64,000 bases of DNA from positions 157,001 to 221,000 of the forward strand of contig CAWZYM010000402.1 of the NCBI GenBank assembly GCA_963966185.1, given 5' to 3'. Below are positions 47,901 through 58,290 of this stretch, piece by piece; within the stretch, counting starts at the first letter, position 1; the number at the start of each line of letters is the position of its first letter. Both the position numbers and the translations under genes were made by a program. The notes beneath the pieces are model-generated. The model searched no databases. It was not told the DNA's origin and was given only the letters and a program-made list of their open reading frames with translations. This DNA is from Rhabditoides inermis. Its lineage: Eukaryota > Nematoda > Chromadorea > Rhabditida > Rhabditidae.

Positions 47901-50900
47901 CTAAGGTAAATCCATTGTAATACGCACCCCTGGCGATGACGTTTGCGCGGCGCTCAAACTTGCGAGTGCCCTGCTTGTCGACCAGAGCGCTCACGTAGGT
48001 GAAGAACTAGAAAAAAGCTGTGAACATGTAGACAGAACAGCACTCACTTTTTTGAAGGTGATCTTGCGGAGTAGCTGTCCGGCGGAGAGCGACACCATTG
48101 CGGTGGTGGACGGCAGGTTCGGACCGTCGGCGACCGTCAGTCCGCGCAGAACAGACTGGAACATTTCATGATGCAACAACACTCGATGAGTTTATAGTAG
48201 AAGAAGAATAGTCAATAGTGCTATTGAAACGAACCCGCTTCTCTCCCATGTCGTTGATCCAGGGTATGTTGGTGTGAATGAGCTCCGTCTCCGTGATCCA
48301 GTACAGCTCGGAAGACTCGGTCGTCTGAAATGATCGGAAACTAGTACTACAATCACCACAACGAAACGTGTATCAACTGCTCGTCAGCGTTCTGGCACGA
48401 AGGCGTGTCATACGAACATACGAGCGTTAGACGCTCGCGCATATCACACCTGCATGTTGAGCGCGGCGAACATAGCCTTGGCTCCACAGATGGGCGTGGA
48501 GGCGACTTCTCCGTCGGCGGGGTCGAAGCTCAGCGCATCCTGCAACACTTGTACCCTCGTCGCTCCCAAGAAAAATGTACCGTAATGAATAGTAGTATCA
48601 AGTAGTAAGTATAAGTAATAAGTATGCGTAATAAAAATGCGTACCGCAAGCTCCTCCTTGCGGGTCGACTGCAGACGCGGGATCACATTGTTCGAGAGAG
48701 AGCCGTCCGGGTTCCTGACTCCGTAGTCTGAATTTGTATCGATATCACTAATGACATGTTAAATCTTACACTGCACGACGATGTACTCGACGTTGGGCAG
48801 GTTGGCGATCGGCAGCTTTGACAGGTCACCCAGGATGGCCTGACAGTGGAATAAGTTAACATATATTTGAAAAAAGAGGATCGGGCTTACCTCCACTCCC
48901 TTCGCGCGCTCGACGACGAACATGATGGAGCGGGTGAGGGAGCGGAGCGCGGGCACGACCGACGCGGAGCACGCAGTGAGGGCTAGACGAGTACGTTGCG
49001 GTCAGTCTTTTCGAAACACTCCCAAAGTGCCTTCGGATACCAAACACTCGCGGACACTTCGGAATTGCTCACGAAGAGACTGGGTGGAGGACGCACTCAC
49101 CGTTCTGGCAGAACTGTCCGTGGAAGGCGGCGGCGCAGAGGCAGGTGCCGTCTGGCTGCGCGGTGCCGCCGTTCATGCAGATCGGCGACTGGCACACCGC
49201 GCCCGACCACCCCACCGGGCACACGCACGCGCCGTTCACCTGCAGCGCATATCGCTACACCTTGTGTCACAACTGGCTGTTTCATTGATGTGTATATCAT
49301 TACTTGAGAACAACTGCAACCCATATCAACGGTTCTGTTTCCACTCTCACAGCCGAAAACAAAACCGAGTCTTGAAATAATAAATGTGATTCTGCCGAGG
49401 AACGAACTGATTCAGGTTGGTTAATACTCGTTGATTGTATAAAGGCGTAGAGCCGAAACGCAAGATACGTTTTTTTAAACTTTGGGTCCCTGGCTAAAAT
49501 CATCCCCATCCTCCCATCCCCCCAATAACAACTGGTACTGTTCCTGAGTTTTACGGCATTCGAACGGAAAGCGTAACATAATCATGTATCTCTAACATAT
49601 CACGTGACAATCGCTGCGTTCTCAATTCTCACTCACTAGCTTTCCGCCGTTGAGACATCCTTCTCCTGCGGCCGAGTCGACACACGAGAACGGATAGGTG
49701 TGCACGGACGAGACGTTGGCGTCCGACAACGAGTCCACCTGAATACCAGTTACAATATTAGCTACTAAATAGCCACTAAATAGTACAATATAGTTATCGT
49801 AATAACTATATTGTAAAAAGGACGCGCACTCACGCGCAGGTAGTAGATCTGCCGCTTCTCGTGACACACGAGCGAAAACGGCAGCAGCTGGCCGAACGAC
49901 GTGCAGTTCGCGCGGGGCACAAACGGCTGCGTGAGAATCGGCGCGCCCTGAATAGAATGAGGTATCGCAACGCGAAACGAGTGGCGCCAAGCGCTACCTT
50001 GTAGTCGGTGACGCTGAGCTTGTGCGTTCCTCCCGCCGCCGAGAAGACCGGCATCTGCGCGCTCACAGTGGCTGAGATTCATGTGGTTTAAAGTCTTTTC
50101 AGCAGTAGACTCACTGAAGCTGAGGTAGGCGCTGGAGACGTCGACAGCCGACTGGGAGGTGAAGGCAAGCGCGGGCGCGGCCGACTCGTGTGCGACGAGA
50201 CGCCAGCTCACAGAGGAGAACAGCGACGGGGCGACGATGCGCACCGACTGCAAACACGCATACTTGACCTCTGGCAGTCACGTACCGTTGCTTTGAATTG
50301 GCCGAGGTCGAAGAGCACCGACGATCCGGCGACGATCCCGCTCGACTGCTGGAGAGTGCCGATCACGGCGTTGGACGCGTCGAGAAGCTCAACGCGATCC
50401 ACTGCAATCACACCATTTAGTTCTGATGCGAACTGTTCGTGCTATTCATGTAGACAATGTTCGGTGTGAATAATTGATGAGATGATGTGGCTGTTTTGGT
50501 GAGGTACAAGATACTCACCGGTGGGGTACGACTCGACGATCAGCTTTCCGCCCTGGGTGGTGGGGAACGGCGCAGAAACGACGCTGTTCACAACCTGTGA
50601 CATGTTATTAGTACACGTTTGGGAAGCCATCCCATTTCCCCCACACTCACATCATTGAGCACGCCGATCTTGTCGTTGGTGAGCACAGTGGTAGTGTCGA
50701 AGAGGTGTTTCGTGTACATGTCGACAAACTGCAAGCACGTCAAGCACGCGCTGTCTCACTGCCGCTACCTGGTAGGCCTCGGTGACGTTGGCGGCGCGCA
50801 CGGCGAGTCCAGACGTCTGCGCGGCGAGCTGCCGATACTTGTCGAACGCCGGCGAGCCGAAGTCGTAGTCCGCACAGTCCGAGCGAGCCACAGACACGAG

Positions 50901-53900
50901 GAAGAGCTGCAAGAAGCAAATGATGGGAAAGAGATATGGGCGGTGGTGACTCACGCGGACACGCTTTTCGTAGAGCAGCGTGATCAGTTGCTGCATCTCT
51001 GCGTCCGTGTCGTTCATCGGGAACTGCTTGTCCGTGATAAGAATCTAAACACGATATAAAAACAATGACGCGGGTTCTAGTTTCACGACGTACCAGGTCG
51101 TAGTTGTAGATGTTGCAGGTGTCGGGCGAGGTGAGCACGTCCTTGATGACCTTGGCGTGGTTGATGTCGGTGCAGTCCGTCGACGCGAGCTCGTGCAGCT
51201 CAGCCTCGTCTGCCGCGTCGTTCATCACGTGCGTCACAAAGTCGCCAAAATTGGTGGAATACTGAACATGAGAGACTGATCACAATATGTATGTATGTGA
51301 GTGATACCTTGGTGTTGGAAACGACTTGCTCGGTGAAGATGTTCGCCGCGTAGAAGGAGATCTGAGTGTGCATGGGTTATGCATGGGTTATGCTACATCT
51401 CTTCTTTCAACGCACGTTGGTGCTGGTTGACAAGGCGTAGATGCTGTTCATGATGTTGTGGTCGGGCTCGACGAGCAGAGTCGTCGTGAGGCGGTCCGTG
51501 TTCAGCAGCGCCACCGCGAGACCTTTACGACGTGGGTGGTCTAACGCAATAGCCGTGAAAACTCTCACCCCTCTTGTCGGTCGGCACGAGGTTCGACGGC
51601 GTGGCGTGGTCGGTGCATTGGTACGCTGCAAGTGGTTGTTGTCCGACTACTGTGGCCCAGTGAAAGCAACCATCGTCATCGGCCGGCTCCGTCCACTCCT
51701 CGTACTCGGCTTCGAGCGTCTCCTCGTAGAACGGCGCAGTGACCGCCTGCTTCTGTTGGTCCATGTACGTTTCTGTAAGGTGAACACGAACAGCTAACCG
51801 GCTCTTTGAACAAACGCGACGATGACCTATTAGTCTGACTCTCCGACTCACTTTCGCCAAGGAATAACGAAAAACAACTCTAGGCGTATGCCAACTCACC
51901 CTTCGAGATGCAGAAAAACGGCAGCTCTTGCGTAAACCCTTGTGTGGTCGCGATCTGTAACAACACATGTGATTTTTTTTCTTCTAAAAGTTAATAACAA
52001 TACCGTAAGAGTGGTGAGGCTGCCGGGAGTGCAGGTGACACTGCCAAGGTTGAGTGTGAACTGACACGCGGGGCGGTCAATCATCGATCCGGACAGTCCG
52101 CTGGCAGTCGCGCTGAGCGTAGAAGTGTTCAGCAGGGTTTCATTGAACTCGACCCGACCGACCAGCGTGTTGGGAAAGTCTGAAATAGTATAGCTTGTGG
52201 GTACACCCTGTTCAAATGCATTCACACATCCGCTGGCGGCCCCATTTTACTGAGAAATGTTTAGCAGTAATATTTCTCTCTTCTCTCGCAGAGATTGTAA
52301 CCGTATCGATTCAAACCTGGCTGGATAGCAGTGGGCGAGGACGCGTCGAGGGTGGGCACGTCGGAGGAGAAGGCGATGTGCGAGCGCAGACCCGACGCCG
52401 TCCACACGGAGAGACGCGACGCCGACGACGCCGACTGAAGTAGCGGTCAGTCTCTTCAAACTATACTTCGAATTGCCTTGCGATTTGCCTTCGATTTACT
52501 TGCGATAGTCTTCCAGCGAATTACTGATCACTTCTGCTATGCGTGTGGTGAGACTAGCCGCGCCTTGACGACGAGACGCTTCTACCCCCACCACCACCTC
52601 GCCTACCATGAGAACTGCGATGGTGTCGCCGTTGTTGACGACCTTGTAGACCTTGACGAATCCGGTGTGGATCACGAGCTGCGGAGCGGGGATGGGCGAG
52701 AGGAAGGAGGTGGTGAACGCTGCGATGATCACATTCCACTCTCTTACAACAAGTCAACACTAACCGTAGTCCAGGTCGTTGCGCACGATCATGTACGCAT
52801 CGCTGTTATTGGTTCCCTAGAAATGCATGCATATTAGGAAATACTTTCTAAAGTCTTCTTCAGTTGTCCAGGAGCACGATTTGTGCGCCAGCACGTTGTG
52901 TACGTTGTGGCAAACAATATACGAGATCTACATCACGTTTGATGACTAGAGCATCGATCAGGGATTGCTTTCGCATATTCCAAATTGCGCTGTTTGCGCG
53001 CGAATGGTGCGGGGCGATTTGAACTGGAGAATTGGCGGGAACTTTATGTGTTGTTATTTGGTATACCTTGAACTGGAACGAGTCGTAGCTAGCGGCGACC
53101 GACTGCGAGATTGCGACGATCGACGAATACGCATAGGGCAGCAGCGCTTCGATAGTCTGAAACGATGCCAGGTGTATTCACGTAGTAATCACTCTTTTCG
53201 AAACTACTTTCGCGTTTTGCATATTCAATCACACCACAATGCACTCTTCTCACCTGGCTGATACTACTACTTCCGTAACGTGCGAGCTTGCTGGGATTAT
53301 AGGGGGTGACGACGAATCCCTGCGTAGCCTCGGTCAGCTGAGAAAAAAAAAAGATTCTCAATTTTCCTTCACACGATCACGTTCACATATTCAACACCTC
53401 GGCGCTACTGCTCGAGGTTTGAAAAGCGCGTGAGATGCGTGTAGTGTGGTGCGATCAGTCTTATCGGAACTCATTCCAAAGTGTTTCGAAGGCATATCAA
53501 GACATTCCGAAGTGTTCGGGAGTGTTTGGGAGTATTCCGAAGGCAACTCGGGAGTGTTCCGTGGGCGATTCGAAAGGTGATTCCGAAGTGTTTCTATTTG
53601 GAAGTGTGTTTCGAAGAGACTGACCGCAACTTAACGTGACTCACATTGCGCAGGGCGGTGTGCGCCGCGTCGTTGTAGATCATTCCGCTCATATCGGCGA
53701 GCTTCGACGGCGAGAAGAGACCCGCCACGATCTGAACCACTCATTCCATTAGCCAATGTAGTGCCAAAACCCCAAAACGACTAACGTGAATGTGATTTGT
53801 GTTTCAATCTACAATGTGATGTTCTTGTAGACTGCTGTTTCTTCGTTTTGGAATCTTGATTTTCCACGAATCACGGCAACTAGAACATGACGTGAGCGCC

Positions 53901-55454
53901 TCGCGGAAGGGTGTGGTTCGGCCGGACGAGTCACTTTACTGCCGTGTGATAAGCGTGCGATATCAACGCGACCGGGCGGCGCATTGATAGGGAAACAACC
54001 ATGTCGCAAGCTGTGCGTACCTTCTCTTATGGTCAAAATTTCACAACGCTCATCAACGGAAGGCTCACATTCTTCTAGGCATCCGTAGCCGGTATCACTT
54101 TCACATGGTATGTGCCCACCTTCTGTCGCATGGCGATCGCCTGCTGGGTGAGCGCGGCGAGCGCGGTCGTGTTGCCGAAGTCGGCGATTCCGTCGTTGCC
54201 CACCACCACGAGCACACTCTCCGGCGACAGCGCGCGCAGCGCCTACAGTATATGACGTGAACGAAACGTGACGCAGACTTACACTCATGAGCAGAGACGT
54301 GGTGAGGTTGCCCTCGCATCCGCCGTCGCAAAACGCCTCGAGGAAACCTAGCAAAACGAGATTCGCTGAGATGATAGCATAGTAGATATACCGTTGATGT
54401 CGTCTTGGAGAGAATCGGCGTCGGCGTCCTCGAACACGTTGGTGGTTCCGTCGGGGAGGAATCCGATCACAGAGGAGAGCTGGAGAGACACGGAAAGTTG
54501 CAAGGAAAATAAAGAAAAGGTGTGACAAAAACACTCGAATCATTAAATGAGCCCTACCTGCTTGAGGTTGTGGTCGTTTTTGATGTTGGCGATCGCCCGT
54601 ACAATGTCGTCCCCACTGTTTTTGACCTTTTGCTGAAAATCGTTACATGAACAACTGGGAGGGCAGAGAGATGTGAATCCAGAGAAATGCGAATTCTGAA
54701 TCCAGAAACCTGCACGTCCTTGCTCCACATAAAAACGACGCCGAGCTGGCGCAGCGACATGGCGCCCGAGAACGTCCGCGTCTCGCCCGCCATGCACTTC
54801 TCTGCAATCGGCGAGCTTTTTTTTTGTTCACACCAATTAGCCTAGCGCCAGCTTCATATTTGCGCCATATCCTGTTCGCAGTGTCCATATAGGACGGCAA
54901 GTAAACACTAGTATTATGCATCGACAGGGTCCATATCACAATGGCAACACGATTGTGCGTCGTCCGTGAACAGAGTAGCACTACTCACGCGGCTCGCAGA
55001 AGCTGCCCACGAATCCCTGCGGGCACACGCACTGCTGCGCGTGGAACTGCTGATCCTGAAACGCAGGCATGACACTCTTTCTCTCTTCGATTATTGCGCA
55101 CAGCATTGTATCCGCCGTTGAAGCACGGCCGGCGCAGGCAGTTGGGTTTTTGGAAGTAGTCGGAGCACTGGCAGCTCCCGTTCACCGCCACGCCATCGTT
55201 GAAGCACACCGGGTCGACGCGCACCGCCGTCGTCGTCGGTGCGACGGTGGTGGTGGTGGTGGTGACCGAAGTGGTCGTAGATGCAACTGTGCTGGACGCG
55301 TCTGTTGTAGAAGCGACAGTCGTCGTGCCGCTTGTCGTTGAGGTGATTGTCGTCGAATCGTCGCCTGCAATAGTGTCACGTGCCGGGAGAAAAAATATAT
55401 ATCCGTACCTGAGGCGAGCGCTAGTAGTAGCGCGAGGGCGGCTAAGGACCGCAT
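41902..55454 (-). CDS. giant secreted EGF-like / VWA-like multidomain protein
   Basis: Rebuilt as 55 exons with every junction at AG/GT, 5826 nt, 1941 aa. The start is the ATG at 55454 (MRSLAALALLLALASG, a signal peptide). A Thr/Ser/Val-rich, mucin-like stretch follows (about 17-56). EGF-like cysteine pairs occur three times (about 57-125, 1005-1062, 1485-1525), each with CxxGxxC-type spacing such as CVCPVGWSGAVC and CTCYKGWSGVNC. Each is followed by an alpha/beta region with a VWA-like start (FIMLVDNCGS in the third). Beta-rich domains with Asn-x-Thr/Ser sites fill the space between. The tail is acidic with four Tyr residues, and no membrane helix is seen. Nematodes have lineage-specific families of large secreted EGF/VWA proteins; irg-7 (F40F4.6) is one I would compare, with low certainty. 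Exon coordinates are in the three module entries. Function unknown; extracellular or luminal. Confidence 0.85.
42204..42320 (+). mobile_element. repeat family B, fullest copy
   Basis: It runs from AGCTAGATGTTTGATACAGA through TAGCCTAGGGTCAGC, TGTACATTTCCT and TGTGTTACTGTGTCTC to TTGGCAGATAAAGACTATTA. It lies in an intron of the minus-strand EGF/VWA-like gene. Copies: 16480, 44946, 45793 and 63608. Confidence 0.85.
44375..44484. repeat. repeat family A copy, EGF/VWA-like gene intron
   Basis: It begins GCGGTCAGTCTCGTGTTTCG and carries repeated GTGTTCGGAAGTGTTCCGAA units ending GTGTTTCGAAGAAG; the right terminal repeat is damaged. Confidence 0.65.
44946..45040 (+). mobile_element. repeat family B copy
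   Basis: Nearly identical to 42204-42320 from TAGCCTAGGGTCAGCG to TTGGCAGATAAAGATTG, in a different intron of the same gene and in the same orientation. Confidence 0.85.
45793..45845 (+). repeat. repeat family B fragment
   Basis: Only the 3' half remains (GTGTTACCGTGTCTCTATAA, then CTTGGCAGTTGAAGATTA), again in an intron of the EGF/VWA-like gene. Confidence 0.65.
47560..47822 (+). mobile_element. candidate tRNA-derived SINE with duplicated body
   Basis: TGGCGTAGTGGTAACGC (47570-47586) resembles a tRNA A box, and GGTTCGAGGGTTCC (47605-47618) a B box 35 bases on, the spacing of a Pol III internal promoter. No acceptor or anticodon stem forms, so this is not a tRNA gene. Directly downstream a unit of about 75 bp (47635-47709) is repeated at 47742-47816 with few differences. 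It lies within an intron of the minus-strand gene. Confidence 0.55.
48998..49082. mobile_element. repeat family A copy
   Basis: Starts GCGGTCAGTCTTTTCGAAAC, ends ACGAAGAGACTGG. It sits in the intron between exons 48891-48982 and 49101-49239 and fills most of it. Confidence 0.75.
52443..52535. repeat. repeat family A copy
   Basis: The left end GCGGTCAGTCTCTTCAAAC is clear; the right end has decayed to TTACTGATCAC. Located in an intron of the EGF/VWA-like gene. Confidence 0.6.
53451..53630. mobile_element. repeat family A, longest copy
   Basis: About 180 bp from GCGATCAGTCTTATCGGAAC to TTTCGAAGAGACTGACCGC, with several internal ATTCCGAAGTGTTCGGGAG-like units. Located in the intron between exons 53254-53337 and 53645-53731. 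Confidence 0.8.
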
Positions 55455-55772
55455 CGCTGGGACAGCTGGAGGCAAGCGCTCGACTCGAGAGAGAGAGAGT
55501 CCACGCCGTCTTATCTCTGGCTCCGCCACTGATCGTGGGACACACCCAGTTTCATCGATTCATAAGCCAGCCGAGGCAGGGTGAGAGGAGAGGAGAGAGA
55601 GAGATAAGTGATAATTGTGCGGATCAGGTGATAAGCGCCCGGCGCCTATGCAGATTCCAAGAGGCAGACGGCCGAGAGCGACGCGCGCCCACTCTCTGCA
55701 GTAGTGAGCGCGCAGAGGGTTAGGGATTGTGTTTTTTTTTAGATTTCACGAATCGTAAACAAAATGAATGAG

Positions 55773-56200
55773 GGGACTATTCCGGGGGACTATTTTTGAA
55801 GGACTATTCCGGACAAAAACTAACTCTCTAATTTTATTACATTTTCGGATAGCCCACGTATATGTGAAAAAAAAATTAAAAAAAGTGTTTCATAAAGTTC
55901 AAAAACACGGCTAAAAGTTATGATTTGATCTACCAACTTTTGGCTAGGCTAAAAGTTATGATTTGATCTACCAACTTTTTCAGCTTTACAAAACTGCGTT
56001 TACAGAATGTTGATATCTCGTCTGGGAAGCCCGCTGTGAAAAGAATAATTGAGGTTTCAGATACGTTTTCGGCTCATAACGTTTTGGAAACGTATTTTCT
56101 ACCTTGTGAAATACTATTTCATTATCACATATACTTGGGCTATCCGAAAATGCAATAAATTTAGGGGGGGGGGTAGTTTTTGTCCGGAATAGCCCTTTAA
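55773..56200. mobile_element. inverted-repeat MITE, hosl-1 upstream region
   Basis: The left arm GGACTATTCCGGACAAAAAC with ATTTTCGGATAGCCCACG is mirrored on the right by GGGCTATCCGAAAATG and GTTTTTGTCCGGAATAGCCC, then TTTAA. Arms are about 65 bp. The left tip is rearranged, with an extra GGGGACTATTCCGG copy. The interior has a direct duplication of about 33 bp (AAAAGTTATGATTTGATC, near 55912-55980). No coding capacity. Confidence 0.85.
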
Positions 56201-56600
56201 CACAAAACAAGACAATAATTTTGCTGCTCTGTTAAACTCTTACTCATTACATTGTGATTTTGATACCTTTACGCACAACTCTCGACTACTACAACAAACA
56301 ATAGTTTGAAGCTACAACAATAGTTTGAAGCAGGTTCAAGCAAGATGTATTTTCCACCACACTATTTCATTATCTGATATTCTTGTGTTATCACTGCAAT
56401 GAAATTAGGTTGTTCCGTTTCAAATAGAATACAGTTTCGAATGCATCAGTGTTTTTCTCGGTTTTATTGGCTTTCCGAAGTAGTTCGTTTAGGTGCAATT
56501 CCATTATTAAATCTTCAAGACTTTTTTGAAGAATAGTGTGGGAAAAGAGGCATGATTCTGAAACATACTTTATCCAATTGTGCGTATGTCCATGACAATG

Positions 56601-56915
56601 TTAAAGGGAGTGTACACTCTGAATTCCGAAGTTGAGTTAGCACCGGGATGTGAAAATATGTTGAAAACGACTCAGTTTTGTCAATACAACGATTTGCTGA
56701 AAACGTCTGCAAGTTGATGAAAATTGAGCGCAAAATGTATCAAATGCAGAAATTGGTGCCAATTGGTGCCAATTTTCAATGTTCAACAGAATTTTTCACC
56801 GACTTACAGGTATCTCCGACACATAGTTGCATTGACAAAAGTACATCATTTTCAACATATTTTCACATCCCGGTGCTAACTCAACTTCCAAATTCAGAGT
56901 GTACACTCCCTTTAA
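56601..56915. mobile_element. TTAA-bounded inverted-repeat MITE
   Basis: About 315 bp. Left TTAAAGGGAGTGTACACTCT and right AGAGTGTACACTCCCTTTAA are perfect mirror images. Pairing continues for roughly 100 bp through GTTGAGTTAGCACCGGGATG and TGAAAATATGTTGAAAA with few mismatches. TTAA is present at both borders. No open frame for a transposase. Confidence 0.92.
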
Positions 56916-57083
56916 AGAAACGGAATGCGATAAATATTATTCCAGCGAAATTGATACACAAAACCCCGTCATAGCCGTTACACCAATGTGTCTATATGTT
57001 TCCTTCCTGCAGTCTCACCCAATACAGCACATATATTATTTCATCAGCGAGAGTGTTAGATTACCCTGGCATACCGTATAACA

Positions 57084-57096
57084 TAATCGAGAGAGA

Positions 57097-57136
<40 letters not shown>
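57084..57136. repeat. (GA)n microsatellite
   Basis: A nearly uninterrupted GA run, about 1.2 kb upstream of hosl-1. Confidence 0.9.
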
Positions 57137-57139
<3 letters not shown>

Positions 57140-57744
57140 TGTGACTCAGTGTGGGATGCACCACATGTACTCTACTCTGGTCTTGTCACGGGTCAACATC
57201 AGCACGCGCCCCTCTTCTCTCTCTCTCTCTCACAAATACTATTTCGGACCACGCATAGATACTGTGTGGCCCTGTGTTCATAGCCGGCGTTTTTCGATTC
57301 GAGCCACTTTCGTCTATGCATGCGCTCACAATTGTTTATATACTCTTCCTCTCGTTCTCTCTTGTTCTCTCTCTTCCCTGTCGCTGACTCACTCCTCGCT
57401 CCATCGAATTTCGCGTTCTAAAATGTTGCGATGTGCAGCCAGTGACCTAATATTTGAACGTTGACCATCCATCATATTGTGTTATGAAAAATGCCCGTGC
57501 GATATGAAAGTGCTATGCTAATATCCTACATTGGTCCAACTATTGACCGCGAGAATTCCCGCGTAAAGTTCGAATCGATGATGGACGACGGTGACGTCAC
57601 GCGGTGATCTCTCTGCGTCCGCCTCTCTCGCGCTCTCCTCGCCTCGCCCGCTCTCTCGTCGCACTCTCACTCTGCTCTCACTGCGACCCGCGTGGCCGGA
57701 CACACTGCTGCACACGCAAAAGTGCGGGCGTCTCGCGTCTCTCG

Positions 57745-57749
<5 letters not shown>

Positions 57750-57790
<41 letters not shown>
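57750..57790. repeat. (CT)n microsatellite
   Basis: About nineteen CT units upstream of hosl-1. Confidence 0.9.
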
Positions 57791-57792
<2 letters not shown>

Positions 57793-58187
57793 GGGCTCTT
57801 TTTCGCGGCCCGCCCGCTCGCCGGCGGCGGCTGGCGGCCTCGCCCCCCACTGACCCCTCCCACAACGTTCCCACACTCCCACAACTTCCAGCCTGCTATG
57901 ATGATCGTGATGATGGTTGTATGGTGTTGTTGATTCCGCGTGTCCCCAACGATTATTTCACACATATGCGCGATATGCGCCGCGCCGTTCTCGCAATTGA
58001 ATGTCGACACACGACATGTGTTTGTGCGGGCCTAGTTTGCGTGTCAACACCCACGCTTGCCTTTCCATTGTGCGCCTCTGATTGCGCGCGTCTGCCTCAC
58101 TCATTATGGTTGCGATAATGATAGCGATGGGCGCTGTTGGTGTTTGCCATGCTGTGCTGGAGCTCCGCCTCCTTCACCATCTCCTCC

Positions 58188-58192
<5 letters not shown>

Positions 58193-58244
<52 letters not shown>
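58193..58244. repeat. (CT)n microsatellite just upstream of hosl-1
   Basis: About twenty-five CT units ending some 45 bp before the hosl-1 start codon, so probably in the 5' UTR or core promoter. It mirrors the GA tract just ahead of the ORP5/8 gene. Confidence 0.9.
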
Positions 58245-58246
<2 letters not shown>

Positions 58247-58290
58247 GTCCCCCGATAGGGCACAGTGTGTCTCGCTGATCTTGTCGTGAC

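Larger units (their letters stand above)
46299..49738 (-). other. EGF/VWA-like protein, module 2 (exons 29-42)
   Basis: Exons: 49637-49738, 49101-49239, 48891-48982, 48770-48839, 48645-48727, 48450-48539, 48235-48324, 48048-48155, 47928-48006, 47160-47410, 47024-47084, 46902-46981, 46472-46603, 46299-46380. The EGF pair (CLNGGKL, CVCPVGWSGAVC, CMNGG, CLCAAAFHGQFC) leads into SIMFVVERAKGVE and VEYIVVQYYG, a VWA-like core without a clear DxSxS metal site. A beta-rich, heavily NxT/S-bearing domain follows (exon 47160-47410). Confidence 0.7.
49834..55454 (-). other. EGF/VWA-like protein, module 1 (exons 1-28)
   Basis: Exons: 55409-55454, 55102-55364, 54989-55055, 54710-54801, 54558-54632, 54392-54479, 54283-54347, 54120-54242, 53645-53731, 53254-53337, 53067-53156, 52765-52816, 52607-52719, 52317-52434, 52004-52179, 51900-51954, 51569-51772, 51416-51522, 51308-51361, 51094-51261, 50955-51044, 50769-50906, 50651-50728, 50519-50594, 50286-50401, 50115-50247, 49998-50071, 49834-49947. 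It opens with the signal peptide, Thr-rich linker and EGF pair (CVCPQGFVGSFC). A first VWA-like region follows (LGVVFMWSKDV, then SVLVVVGNDGIADFG). Around residues 660-760 is a second alpha/beta segment, YDLILITDKQ with RLFLVSVARSDC. Several NxT/S sites suggest glycosylation. Confidence 0.75.
55455..58290. other. divergent intergenic region with repeat elements
   Basis: This 2.84 kb separates the start of the minus-strand EGF/VWA-like gene from hosl-1 and must carry both promoters. About one quarter is two inverted-repeat elements (55773-56200, 56601-56915); GA and CT microsatellites occupy 57085-57136, 57750-57790 and 58193-58244. No protein gene is supported. Confidence 0.6.
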
